NCBI RefSeq assembly: GCF_016741775.1
Contig: NZ_JAERRK010000020.1
Span: 108,544-172,543, forward strand
Length of the DNA: 64,000 nt
Source: Streptomyces actinomycinicus
GTDB taxonomy: Bacteria > Actinomycetota > Actinomycetes > Streptomycetales > Streptomycetaceae
Reading direction: 5' to 3'
Part shown: positions 37,281 through 45,691 of the stretch, one piece after another
Layout: every line of letters starts with the position of its first letter
Position numbering within the stretch: the stretch's first letter is position 1
Made by a program: the position numbers and the translations under genes
The notes under the pieces: model-generated
Seen by the model: only the letters and a program-made list of their open reading frames with translations
Told to the model about the DNA's origin: nothing
The model's database searches: none

Positions 37281-38573
37281 ATGCGAGACGACCGTCCACG
37301 GCTTCCCTCTTCGCCCGGCTTCTGGCGCAGTCCGCTGCGCGGCCCCTGGTTCACCTCGATGCTCGGCCTCGTGCTGCTCGTGGGTATCACGGTGCTGTTC
37401 GTGACGGGCCTGGTGTCGTACGCCGCGTACAACCCGGGCCTCGACCCGGTGAACGACCAGACCCCGGGCAAGGGCTTCCTCGGCTTCTACCTCTTCGCCT
37501 GGCCGACGAACCCGCACTGGCTGTACCGGGCCACCCAGGGCCTGCACGTCACCCTCGGCATCACCCTGATCCCGGTCCTGCTGGCCAAGCTGTGGTCGGT
37601 GGTGCCGAGGCTGTTCGCCCTGCCCCCGGCCCGCTCGCTCGCACACGCCCTGGAGCGCATTTCCCTGCTGCTCCTGGTCGGCGGCGGGCTGTTCGAGTTC
37701 ACGACCGGCGTCCTCAACGTCCAGCTCGACTACGTCTTCCCCGGCTCCTTCTACCCGTTGCACTTCTACGGTGCCTGGGTGTTCTTCGCCGCGTTCGTGG
37801 CCCATGCGGTGCTGAAGGTGCCGACGGCCCTGCGGAACGCCCGCCGACGGCGTGCGGGGCAGGAGCCCGGGGCACACGCGGCGGCCGGGGAGCCGCTGAC
37901 GGCCGCCGGGCCCGGGGGAGGGGACCTGGTGTCGCCCCGGCCGGACCCGCCGACCGTCTCCCGGCGCGGCGCACTGTGGTTCGTCGGGGGTGCCTCACTG
38001 CTGCTGTTCGCCACGACCGTGGGGCAGAGCATCGGGGGCGCGCTGCGCCGCACCGCCCTGCTCGCGCCGCACGGCGGAGCCGACCCCGGCAGCGGGCCGA
38101 ACGGCTTCCAGATCAACAAGACCGCCGCCTACGCCGGGATCGACGCGGCGGAGACCGGCGAGGAGGCCTGGCGGCTCGTCGTCACGGGACGCACCGGGAC
38201 GGTCCGCCTCGGCCGCGCCGACCTGCTCCGCATGCCGCTGCACAGCTCGGCGCTGCCCATCGCCTGCGTCGAGGGCTGGTCGACGGCGGACCAGTGGTGG
38301 CGGGGGGTACGCCTGCGCGATCTCGCCGCACTCGTCGGCCACGACGGCGACCCGCCGGACGTGTTCGTGGAGTCCCTCCAGCGGCACGGCGCGTTCCGCC
38401 GCGCGGCCCTGCGCGCCAACCAGGTCGCCGACCCGCGCTCCCTGCTCGCCCTGTACGTCAACGGCGAGGAACTGTCCCCCGACCACGGCTACCCGGCGCG
38501 GATCATCGTGCCCGCCGCACCCGGTGTGCTGAACACCAAGTGGGTGGCCCGGCTGACCTTCGGAGACCTGTGA
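37281..38573 (+). CDS. Molybdopterin-dependent oxidoreductase fused to a b-type membrane domain
   Basis: The 430-residue protein starts with about four helices of a cytochrome b561-like domain (to about residue 190: GLVLLVGITVLFVTGLVSY, LHVTLGITLIPVLLAKL, FYGAWVFFAAFVAHAVLKV). A further helix near 232-252 leads to a sulfite-oxidase-type Mo domain. Its molybdenum-ligand Cys329 lies in IACVEGWSTADQWWRG. Electrons would pass between the Mo centre outside and the membrane. The stop overlaps the next gene (TGATG). ATG 37281 lacks a clear ribosome site and may be leaderless. Confidence 0.88.
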   Translation: MRDDRPRLPSSPGFWRSPLRGPWFTSMLGLVLLVGITVLFVTGLVSYAAYNPGLDPVNDQTPGKGFLGFYLFAWPTNPHWLYRATQGLHVTLGITLIPVLLAKLWSVVPRLFALPPARSLAHALERISLLLLVGGGLFEFTTGVLNVQLDYVFPGSFYPLHFYGAWVFFAAFVAHAVLKVPTALRNARRRRAGQEPGAHAAAGEPLTAAGPGGGDLVSPRPDPPTVSRRGALWFVGGASLLLFATTVGQSIGGALRRTALLAPHGGADPGSGPNGFQINKTAAYAGIDAAETGEEAWRLVVTGRTGTVRLGRADLLRMPLHSSALPIACVEGWSTADQWWRGVRLRDLAALVGHDGDPPDVFVESLQRHGAFRRAALRANQVADPRSLLALYVNGEELSPDHGYPARIIVPAAPGVLNTKWVARLTFGDL

Positions 38574-39031
38574 TGCGCCCGCGCCCGCCCCTCGGTAATC
38601 CCTTCCAGATCCTCCTGCTGGCCTGTTCGTTCGCGCTGGCCGGCTATGCCGGGGTACGACTGTTCGCCGACGACTGGACGGCCGTGGCCCTGTGGCTGGT
38701 GGGGGCGGCCCTGCTCCACGACCTCGTGCTGCTGCCGCTGTACTCGCTCGCGGACCGGGCGCTCGTACGCGGACTCGGCGCTGCCCGGCGCCGGGAGTGG
38801 ACCATGTACGTGCGTGTCCCGGCCGCGCTGTCCGGGCTGCTGCTGCTCGTGTGGTTCCCGCTGATCAGCGGGATGGTGGACCGGCGGTACCGGACCGCCA
38901 CCGGCCTGTCGGCGGACGGCTACCCGGCGCGCTGGCTGCTGATCACCGCGGTGCTCTTCGGCGGCTCGGCGCTGCTCCTGGCGGTGCGGCTGCGCAGGGC
39001 GACGAAGCGGCGCCCGCCGGCCGTCCACTGA
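38573..39031 (+). CDS. Small membrane protein coupled to the Mo oxidoreductase
   Basis: This 152-residue protein has four predicted helices (near residues 10-28, 35-58, 82-100 and 123-143) and a basic C-terminus. I do not recognise a family. ATG 38573 overlaps the stop of the oxidoreductase gene by one base, so the two proteins are made together and may form a complex. Its 3' end overlaps the convergent methyltransferase gene by 112 bp, unusually long for this genome. Either the methyltransferase reading continues past its normal end or this gene's tail is an extension. Confidence 0.7.
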   Translation: MRPRPPLGNPFQILLLACSFALAGYAGVRLFADDWTAVALWLVGAALLHDLVLLPLYSLADRALVRGLGAARRREWTMYVRVPAALSGLLLLVWFPLISGMVDRRYRTATGLSADGYPARWLLITAVLFGGSALLLAVRLRRATKRRPPAVH

Positions 39032-39813
39032 CCGGCGGGGACCCAGCCCTGGGCGTACCGCAGCAGGGCCGGGGTGCCGACCCGCGCCCACGGGAAGGCT
39101 CCGCCGCCGCCGGTACCGGCAGCGGTGACGTCGACGACCTGCACCTCGGCCAGTTCGTCGACGTCCACCGCGGCCGTCTCGGCGATCAGCAGGCCGCCGG
39201 GGCACAGGAGCCGGGCGACCCGGTCCAGCAGGGTGCGCGGGTCGCCGCCGATCCCGATGTTGCCGTCCATGAGCAGCACGGTGCCCCAGCGCCCCTCACC
39301 GGGCAGCGGCTCGAACACCGAGCGGCGCAGGGCCCCGCCTCGACCGACTTCCGGACCGCGCCGTTCCCGGTCTCGCCGCTCCTGGTCTCGCCGCTCCTGG
39401 TCCAGCCGCTCCTGGTCTCGCCGCTCCCGGTCTCGCCGTTCCCGGTCCAGCCGTTCCCGGTCTCGCTGTTGCCCGTCTCGGCGTTCGCGGCCTAGCCCCA
39501 GCAGGGGTGACCGGAGCCGCCGCACGGTGTGGTCGACGGCGGCCTCACTGACGTCGATGCCGAGGACGGTACGGCCCCGGGCGGCGAGTTCCACCACCAG
39601 CCGTCCCGGCCCGCAGCCGACGTCGAGCACCGCGCCCTCGCACCGGTCCAGCACCGTCCGGTCCACCGCGTCCGCCCGCGCGCACCACCGCTCGACCTCC
39701 AGCGGCAGCAGCCAGCCGTCGGCACGGCGCAGGAACAGCGGGCCGTGCCCGGCGCGCAGGGCGGCGGCGTACGGGTCCGCCCCGGCCCAGGCGACGGCCG
39801 GCGGGGCGCTCAT
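38920..39813 (-). CDS. Class I SAM-dependent methyltransferase with a pentapeptide-repeat insert
   Basis: This 297-residue protein has SAM motif I AVLDVGCGPGRLVVELA near residues 61-77 and VLGIDVSEAAVDH near 83. LLMDGNIGIGGDPRTLL and LLCPGGLLIAE are the later Rossmann strands. Between them lies a 45-residue insert of nine pentapeptides (RDRER, RDQER, LDQER types) not expected in the fold. The start ATG 39813 overlaps the DUF2064 stop (ATGA). Gene order suggests it acts with the two glycosyltransferase-like proteins upstream. The last ~35 residues overlap the convergent gene. Confidence 0.82.
   Translation of the reverse strand: MSAPPAVAWAGADPYAAALRAGHGPLFLRRADGWLLPLEVERWCARADAVDRTVLDRCEGAVLDVGCGPGRLVVELAARGRTVLGIDVSEAAVDHTVRRLRSPLLGLGRERRDGQQRDRERLDRERRDRERRDQERLDQERRDQERRDRERRGPEVGRGGALRRSVFEPLPGEGRWGTVLLMDGNIGIGGDPRTLLDRVARLLCPGGLLIAETAAVDVDELAEVQVVDVTAAGTGGGGAFPWARVGTPALLRYAQGWVPAGQWTAGGRRFVALRSRTARSSAEPPKSTAVISSQRAG
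39361..39495. repeat. 15-bp coding minisatellite, nine units
   Basis: Nine consecutive 15-bp units of the type CCGCTCCTGGTCTCG (variants CCGTTCCCGGTCTCG and CCGCTCCTGGTCCAG) fill exactly 135 bp and stay in frame with the methyltransferase. They encode the highly charged pentapeptide array. Confidence 0.95.
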
Positions 39814-40439
39814 CGCCCGGTCCCGGGTCCGGCGTGTGCCGCGCACCGGGCCAGCCGGGCGGCGAACCGGCCGAGCGGCGCCAGCGCGGCGACCGCCGCC
39901 GCGTCGGCCGCGGTGTCCACGTCCCGCAGCCGGGGCAGGTCCCGCACCCGCAGCCCGGCCGCCGTCAGCCGCCGCCGCTGGACGGCGCCCGTCCGCGGCG
40001 TGGACATCGGCACCCCGCGCAGCAGCGCCGGGTCCGGCTCGGCCAGCCCCAGCGCCCAGAAGCCGCCGTCCTCCGCCGGGCCGAAGCAGGCGTCGTAGTC
40101 GGCGAAGTCCACGGTGAGCAGCTCCGCGGTCACCTGGGGGGTGTCCATGCCGATGAGCAGGGCGGGCCCCGTGCAGCGCGCGAACGCGTCGGCGAGCCGG
40201 GCGTCCAGGCCGCCCGCGCACTGCGGCACGACGTCGAAGCCGGGCGGCAGCCACGGGCCGGGAGTGCCGTCGAGCACCAGGACGCGCCGGGTGGCGGGGG
40301 CGGCCGCGACGGCGTGCAGGGTGTCGGCGAGCGCCGCTTCGGCGAGCGCCGCCGCGTCGGCCGGCGTGAACGGAGGGGTGAGCCGGGTCTTGACCCGCCC
40401 CGGTACCGGTTCCTTGGCGATGACGAGCAGAGTGGTCAC
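39810..40439 (-). CDS. DUF2064/TIGR04282-type glycosyltransferase
   Basis: This 209-residue protein has a nucleotidyl/glycosyltransferase-A-like fold: VIAKEPVPGRVKTRLTPPFT near residues 6-25 is the family signature. LLIGMDTPQVTAELL near 94 carries the metal-type Asp, and GPAEDGGFWALGL follows near 120. Members occur in arsenosugar and other small-molecule glycosylation clusters. The ATG overlaps the stop of the GT2 gene and the stop overlaps the methyltransferase ATG (both ATGA), so the three make one coupled operon. Confidence 0.88.
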   Translation of the reverse strand: MTTLLVIAKEPVPGRVKTRLTPPFTPADAAALAEAALADTLHAVAAAPATRRVLVLDGTPGPWLPPGFDVVPQCAGGLDARLADAFARCTGPALLIGMDTPQVTAELLTVDFADYDACFGPAEDGGFWALGLAEPDPALLRGVPMSTPRTGAVQRRRLTAAGLRVRDLPRLRDVDTAADAAAVAALAPLGRFAARLARCAAHAGPGTGR

Positions 40440-41149
40440 CGTACGGCCCTCCGGCCCGCCGGGGGTTCGGCCAGGACCCGGCTCATGTCCCGCACCGCGT
40501 GCCAGGTGCCGAGCCAGGTGCCGGTCACCTTGGAGGTGCCGGTGCGCGGCAGATAGGGCACGTCGTGCTCGGCGATCCGCCAGCCGGCGTCGGCCGCGCG
40601 CACCACCATCTGCAGCGGATAGCCGCTGCGCCGGTCACTGAGACCGAGCGCCAGCAGCGGCTCCCGGCGGGCGGCGCGCAGCGGGCCGAGGTCGTGCAGC
40701 CGCACCCCGGTACGGCGGCGCAGCATGCGCGCGAGCGCGAAGTTGCCGGCCCGGGCGTGCGCGGGCCAGGCACCCGGGCCCCGCGCCCGCCGGCGGCCGA
40801 GCACCAGATCGGCCTCGCCGTCGAGCACTTCACGGACGAAGGGCACGAGGAGACCGGGATCGAGGGAGGCGTCGCAGTCGCAGAAACAGACGACGTCGGC
40901 GGTGGCTGCGCTCAGCCCGGCGTGGCAGGCGGCGCCGAAACCGCGCAGCGGCTCGTGCACGACGGTCGCCCCGAGGGAGCGGGCGATGTCCGCCGAGCCG
41001 TCGGTGGAGCCGTTGTCGACCACGAGGGCGCGCCAGCCCGCCGGGATCCGGGCGAGCACCCAGGGCAGGGCCGCGGCCTCGTCGAGGCAGGGCAGCACGA
41101 CGTCCACGCGCGCCGGAACTGAAGGTGTCGAGGGGGTCACGACGCTCAC
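40436..41149 (-). CDS. Family 2 glycosyltransferase
   Basis: This 237-residue soluble GT-A protein has VDVVLPCLDEAAALPWVL near residues 13-30, ALVVDNGSTDGSADIARSLG near 39-58, and the DXD-like metal site VVCFCDCDASLDPGLL near 84. It resembles dolichyl-phosphate glucose/mannose synthase-like enzymes without membrane helices. GTG 41149 is given; GTG 41140 is equally open. It is the first gene of the GT2-DUF2064-methyltransferase operon and diverges from the two-component genes. Confidence 0.87.
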   Translation of the reverse strand: MSVVTPSTPSVPARVDVVLPCLDEAAALPWVLARIPAGWRALVVDNGSTDGSADIARSLGATVVHEPLRGFGAACHAGLSAATADVVCFCDCDASLDPGLLVPFVREVLDGEADLVLGRRRARGPGAWPAHARAGNFALARMLRRRTGVRLHDLGPLRAARREPLLALGLSDRRSGYPLQMVVRAADAGWRIAEHDVPYLPRTGTSKVTGTWLGTWHAVRDMSRVLAEPPAGRRAVR

Positions 41150-41264
41150 CCTACGAATGGGAACCGGGCATACCGGACAACCGCTCCTTACGAAACGCGG
41201 ACGTCGGGGGCGCTGCCCGGCCCGGGGAGCGACACCCGCGACGGGCCGGTGCGAGGCTGGGAGC

Positions 41265-42047
41265 ATGCAGCAGCCGCACGTGCCCACGAGGGGCGAGGCC
41301 ACGGCCGGGACCGCACCCGGCAGTGCCCCGCCCCACCCCCCGTCCGCCCCCGGTACCGGCCGCGTCCTGGTCGTCGACGACGACGCGACCGTCGCCGAGG
41401 TCGTCGCCGGATACCTCGGCCGCGCCGGGTACGTCGTCGACCGGGCCGACGACGGCCCCACCGCCCTCACCCGCGCCGCCGCCCACTGGCCGGACCTGGT
41501 CGTGCTCGACCTCATGCTGCCCGGCATGGACGGTCTGGAGGTCTGCCGGCGGCTGCGCGAACGGGCCCCCGTGCCCGTCGTCATGCTCACCGCCCGCGGC
41601 GACGAGGACGACCGCATCCTGGGCCTGGAGGTCGGCGCCGACGACTACGTGACCAAGCCGTTCAGCCCCCGCGAACTGGTCCTGCGGGTGCAGTCGGTGC
41701 TCCGCCGCACCCGCCCGGGCGCCGGGAGCCGCCCGCTGGCCGCGGCCGGTCTCACCGTCGACCCCACGGCCCGCCGCGCCACCAAGGACGGCGCCGAACT
41801 CGCCCTCACCCTGCGAGAGTTCGACCTCCTCGCGTTCTTCCTGCGGCACCCGGGCCGGGCCTACAGCCGGGAGGACCTGATGCGCGAGGTGTGGGGCTGG
41901 GACTTCGGCGACCTCTCCACCGTGACGGTCCACGTCCGCCGGCTGCGTGGCAAGGTCGAGGACGACCCGGCCCGGCCGCGCCTGATCCAGACCGTGTGGG
42001 GCGTCGGCTACCGCTTCGACCCCAGTGGCCGGCAGGAGGAGCACTGA
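41265..42047 (+). CDS. OmpR-family response regulator
   Basis: This 260-residue protein has a receiver domain with acidic pocket VLVVDDDATV near residue 35, phosphoacceptor Asp82 in VVLDLMLPG, Thr in VVMLTARG, and Lys in YVTKPFSP. A winged-helix DNA-binding domain (AELALTLREFDLLAFFLRHP ... VTVHVRRLRGK) follows. The ~30-residue N-terminus is Pro-rich and disordered. It is one base away from the sensor kinase gene, forming a two-component system that may control the flanking glycan-type operon. Confidence 0.95.
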   Translation: MQQPHVPTRGEATAGTAPGSAPPHPPSAPGTGRVLVVDDDATVAEVVAGYLGRAGYVVDRADDGPTALTRAAAHWPDLVVLDLMLPGMDGLEVCRRLRERAPVPVVMLTARGDEDDRILGLEVGADDYVTKPFSPRELVLRVQSVLRRTRPGAGSRPLAAAGLTVDPTARRATKDGAELALTLREFDLLAFFLRHPGRAYSREDLMREVWGWDFGDLSTVTVHVRRLRGKVEDDPARPRLIQTVWGVGYRFDPSGRQEEH

Positions 42048-42048
42048 C

Positions 42049-43158
42049 ATGCGCGACACCCTCCTCATCGCCCTGTACGCCTTCGCCGGCGCCGCCGCCA
42101 CGGGCCTGGCCGGGGCGGCGGCGCTACGGCTGCTGCGCCGCCGCTCGCTCACTCTGTCCCTCGCCGTGGTCGCGGCGGTCGGCGTGGGCGGTGTCCTCGC
42201 CGGCACCCTCGCGGTCGCGTGGGCGATGTTCCTCTCCCCGCACGACCTGACCGTGGTGACGACGGTCGTCGCGATGGCCGCCGTGGTCTCCCTGGCGACC
42301 GCGCTGATACTCGGCCGCTGGGTCGTCGCCCGCAGCCGTGAACTCGCCATGGCGGCACGCTCCTTCGGCGACGGCGGCGACTTCGCCGCGCCCGCGGCCC
42401 CGGCCACCGCGGAACTGGCCGAGGTCAGCCGCGAGCTGGCGGCCACCAGCGCGAGGCTCGCCGAATCCCGGCAGCGCGAACGCATGCTCGAGACCTCGCG
42501 CCGGGAACTCGTCGCCTGGATCTCCCACGATCTGCGCACCCCGCTCGCCGGCCTGCGCGCCATGTCGGAGGCCCTGGAGGACGGCGTCGCCGGCGATCCC
42601 GACCGCTATCTGAAACAGATCCGCACCGAGGTCGAACGCCTCAACGACATGGTGGGCGACCTCTTCGAACTCTCCCGCATCCACGCCGGCACGCTCCCGC
42701 TGAGCCCGTGCCGGATCTCCCTCTACGACCTCGTCGGCGACGCCCTCGCCGGAGCCGACCCGCTCGCCCGCGCCCACGGCGTACGCCTGGTCGGCGACCG
42801 GGTGGAGCCGGTGCCGGTCGAGGTCGACGCCAAGGAGATGAGCCGCGTCCTGGGCAACCTGCTGGTCAACGCCATCCGGCGGACGCCCGCCGACGGCACG
42901 GTCGCCATCGCCGCCGAACGCTCGCCCGACGGGGTCGTCCTCTCCGTCACGGACGGCTGCGGCGGCATCCCCGAGGAGGACCTGTCCCGCGTCTTCGACA
43001 CCGGCTGGCGCGGCAGCCACGCCCGCACCCCTCCGGCCGGCGCGGGCCTGGGCCTCGCCATCGTGCGCGGCATCGTCGAGGCCCACCGGGGCCGGGCCTC
43101 GGTGCACAACATCCCGGGCGGCTGCCGCTTCGAGGTCACACTGCCGACGGCTCCGTAA
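42049..43158 (+). CDS. Sensor histidine kinase
   Basis: This 369-residue protein has two N-terminal membrane helices (near residues 5-27 and 35-85) with almost no outside loop, and a HAMP-like linker. The dimerisation/phosphoacceptor box is AWISHDLRTPLAGLRAM (His160). A HATPase domain has the N box LLVNAIRRTP, the G1 box VTDGCGGIPEED and the G2 box GAGLGLAIVRGIVEAH. With so little extracellular sequence it probably senses a membrane or internal signal. It is co-transcribed with the response regulator. Confidence 0.94.
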   Translation: MRDTLLIALYAFAGAAATGLAGAAALRLLRRRSLTLSLAVVAAVGVGGVLAGTLAVAWAMFLSPHDLTVVTTVVAMAAVVSLATALILGRWVVARSRELAMAARSFGDGGDFAAPAAPATAELAEVSRELAATSARLAESRQRERMLETSRRELVAWISHDLRTPLAGLRAMSEALEDGVAGDPDRYLKQIRTEVERLNDMVGDLFELSRIHAGTLPLSPCRISLYDLVGDALAGADPLARAHGVRLVGDRVEPVPVEVDAKEMSRVLGNLLVNAIRRTPADGTVAIAAERSPDGVVLSVTDGCGGIPEEDLSRVFDTGWRGSHARTPPAGAGLGLAIVRGIVEAHRGRASVHNIPGGCRFEVTLPTAP

Positions 43159-43390
43159 CCGCCACCCGGGCCCCACAACCGGCCCGGCACACACCGGCCG
43201 CGGCCCCGGAGGGCAAATGCTTCAGATGGGGCACGGGAAGCACCTGAAATCTGGCTGGTCCCTGCGGGCCAGTTCTGTGGGTACTACAGTTTCCTGTGTG
43301 CGACGCGTCACACAGCGTCGTGTGCCAGGCAGCCGGGGCAGGCATGCCTTTGCATCCGGCTTGTTCCAATTGGGGGGCACTGTGCGGGAA

Positions 43391-45421
43391 ATGAGCAAGG
43401 GCTCGAACGTGGCTCTGACGGCCTTGAGCGAGAACGTCGGGTCCCTGATCGTCAGTCTGGGCTGGGGGAGCCCGTCTGGCGAAGGCGACGCGGACGTTTC
43501 CGTCCTGCTGCTGGACGCAAACGGCAAGGTCCGCAGTGACGCCGACTTCTACTTCTACAACAACCCAGTCGCTGCCGACGGAAGCGTGCAGCTTCTGGGC
43601 AAGACGCCGACGGTGGACGGGAGCGAGGACCGGATCAGCTTCGACTTGACGGCGGTATCGGCTGACGTCGACCGGATAGTCGTGGCTGCCAGCCGTTACG
43701 ACGGAGCGCGCTTCGGGCAGCTTGAGAACGTGAGGCTGTCGCTGGCCGACGGGGCCGGTGAGGATCTCCTTCACTTTCCCGTCGATGATGTTGACTCGGT
43801 GAGTGCGATCATCTTCGGTGAGCTGTATCGACGCGGAGAAGAGTGGAAGTTTCGCGCTGTGGGCCAGGGCTACGAAGCTGGTCTCGCTGGTCTGGCCATG
43901 GACTTCGGCGTCGATATCGATGACGACGCGTCGACAGAGGAAGCACAGGTCGATGCGAGCGACGATCAGGCGGACATGACGGCTGCGGCCCCGGTCGGCG
44001 AGCCGGAATCACAAGGATCGCTGGGGGCCGTTCCGTCTCCTCGGCGACCTGAACATGGTGGCGAACCGCAGAAGCCAGCCGCTCGACCGCGCACGGCGAA
44101 GAAGAAGGTCACTCTGCCCAAGGCGGTCAGAAAGACCTTGGCGGAGAATGAATCGTGGAGGCAGGCCCGGCTGTTCCCGGTGTCGGCGCTCAAGAGTGAC
44201 CGGGATCGTGAAATGCGGGCCACCTCCGTGCTGCTGTCCGTGATGGCCCAGGTGCCTGAACTGGGCAGGAGACTCACCGCCGCTTTCGGAGCGCCGGCGG
44301 GCCGCATGGAGACCTTCACCGAAGTCACACTGCCGCACGGCGATACGCCGCGACGGCCTGACGGGGTGATCCGAGTCGAGCGGGCCGGGAAGCTGTGGAC
44401 GGCGCTGGTCGAGACGAAGACCAACGGGAACGCCCTCAAGCCCGATCAGGTACAGGCGTACATGGACATCGCCGCACGCCGTGGCTACGAGGCAGTGATC
44501 ACGCTGTCAAACGATGTCGCGTTGGACGGCAGCCCGCTCGTCGACGTCAAGATCGACGGACGGCGCAAACACAAAGTGGCGCTCCGGCACCTGTCGTGGG
44601 CGGAAGTCGCGCACCAGGCGCAGATGCTGATCCGGCACGAGGGCGTCAGCAGCGGGGCGCATGCGTGGCTCCTCCAGGAACTTCTGCACTACTTGCAGCA
44701 CGATAACTCCGGCTGCCACGGCTTCCAGAACATGGGCCCAGCCTGGGTGCCTGTACGCAACGGAGTCGACGACGAGACCTTGTGTCAGGGAGATGCACGC
44801 GCGCTGGAAGTCGTCGAGAGCTGGGAGCGGCTGATCCGTCAGGTGTGTCTCGGGCTGGGCGGTGAGTTGGGGCAGAAAGTACTGCCTGTCCAGCGCGCCA
44901 AGAGGGGAACGGATCCGGCAGCACGCCGGAGCAATCTCGCCGATCAGCTGTGCCTCGAAGGGCTGCTGCAGGCGGAACTGCGCATCGAGGGAACGCCCGG
45001 CGTTCTGGCGATCAGCGCGGACCTCCGTACCGGCAAACTGCGCACCTCCATTGAGATCTCGGCACCAGAGCAGGGCTACCCCTTGTCGTGGGCGAAACGG
45101 CTCGTTCGTGCGTTGGCCGAAGCGCCGGCGGACCTGCACATCGAGACCCTGGTCGAGGGGGGCACTGGTGGCCCCCGGGGCACCTTGGAGAGGCTCCGTC
45201 CTGAGCCGGCCGACCTGCTCCCGAAGGACAGCAGTGCCCAAATTACCGGCTTCCGCTTGTCATTGTTCAAGGGAATGGGAAGTAGCCGGGGCAACGCCGA
45301 GTCCGGCTTCATTCGAAGCGTCGATGAAGCGGTGCACCGCCTCTACACCGGCGTGGTGGTGCATTTGGATCGTGTGACACCTCGCCGAGCCCCCTCCAGG
45401 GAAAAGATGGCCACGGTCTAA
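43391..45421 (+). CDS. TerD-domain protein fused to a PD-(D/E)xK nuclease-like domain
   Basis: This 676-residue protein begins with a TerD domain (about 1-183: MSKGSNVALTAL, SDADFYFYNN, GELYRRGEEWKFRAVGQGYE). TerD domains bind calcium and belong to tellurite/stress loci. A charged linker (about 184-245) follows. The next domain has REMRATSVLLSVMAQVP near 280, then P323-D324 and E341-T342-K343 in VETKTNG, then DQVQAYMDIA near 352: the PD-(D/E)xK nuclease layout. The last ~250 residues are unrecognised. The G+C is visibly lower than the neighbours (three 60-base lines I counted held 33, 41 and 41 G+C), and A/T-ending codons occur, suggesting transfer. GTG 43382, 4 bp after a G6 run, is an alternative start. 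Confidence 0.8.
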   Translation: MSKGSNVALTALSENVGSLIVSLGWGSPSGEGDADVSVLLLDANGKVRSDADFYFYNNPVAADGSVQLLGKTPTVDGSEDRISFDLTAVSADVDRIVVAASRYDGARFGQLENVRLSLADGAGEDLLHFPVDDVDSVSAIIFGELYRRGEEWKFRAVGQGYEAGLAGLAMDFGVDIDDDASTEEAQVDASDDQADMTAAAPVGEPESQGSLGAVPSPRRPEHGGEPQKPAARPRTAKKKVTLPKAVRKTLAENESWRQARLFPVSALKSDRDREMRATSVLLSVMAQVPELGRRLTAAFGAPAGRMETFTEVTLPHGDTPRRPDGVIRVERAGKLWTALVETKTNGNALKPDQVQAYMDIAARRGYEAVITLSNDVALDGSPLVDVKIDGRRKHKVALRHLSWAEVAHQAQMLIRHEGVSSGAHAWLLQELLHYLQHDNSGCHGFQNMGPAWVPVRNGVDDETLCQGDARALEVVESWERLIRQVCLGLGGELGQKVLPVQRAKRGTDPAARRSNLADQLCLEGLLQAELRIEGTPGVLAISADLRTGKLRTSIEISAPEQGYPLSWAKRLVRALAEAPADLHIETLVEGGTGGPRGTLERLRPEPADLLPKDSSAQITGFRLSLFKGMGSSRGNAESGFIRSVDEAVHRLYTGVVVHLDRVTPRRAPSREKMATV

Positions 45422-45595
45422 GCCAGTGGTCACCGTGGCCAACTGGCCGGCAGCCGCTCTCAGACCCCTGGACCTGCCCGAGGGCCTTCGGGTTTGCCGG
45501 TGCTGACCAGGACAGATTCCCCATATCCTGTCCACGAATAGTCCACAGACCCCGTCCTGGGGCCGCTCACTGCTGCATTCGCGTGCATCACCGCG

Positions 45596-45635
45596 AAGAC
45601 CCCGGCCTCAGCGTTTCGGCTGGTGACGGGGTCTT
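45596..45635. terminator. Hairpin terminator next to the tRNA fragment
   Basis: AAGACCCCG (45596-45604) pairs perfectly with CGGGGTCTT (45627-45635). Read leftward it lies 18 bp past the tRNA 3' end, the normal place for a tRNA terminator. Confidence 0.6.
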
Positions 45636-45652
45636 TGGGCACCTCATGCTTG

Positions 45653-45691
45653 TTGCCCCGGCAGGATTCGAACCTGCGCACAAGGCTCCGG
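45653..45691 (-). tRNA. 3' half of a tRNA gene (Arg-like), truncated; possible attachment site
   Basis: Read on the minus strand, a T arm GCAGG-TTCGAAT-CCTGC is followed by acceptor strand CGGGGCA and discriminator A. It is preceded by a four-base variable loop and GCCTT, which fits the 3' side of an anticodon stem. CCGGA before that would fit an Arg (CCG) anticodon loop. Upstream, pairing fails, U33 is absent, and no D arm or 5' acceptor strand (TGCCCCG) exists. Only about positions 34-73 are present, so it cannot make a tRNA. Such 3' halves are typical att sites of integrative elements. Confidence 0.7.

Noticed and set aside
45460..45681. 73-codon minus-strand frame beside the tRNA fragment
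   Set aside because: It starts inside the tRNA T arm and runs through the terminator; an accidental frame.
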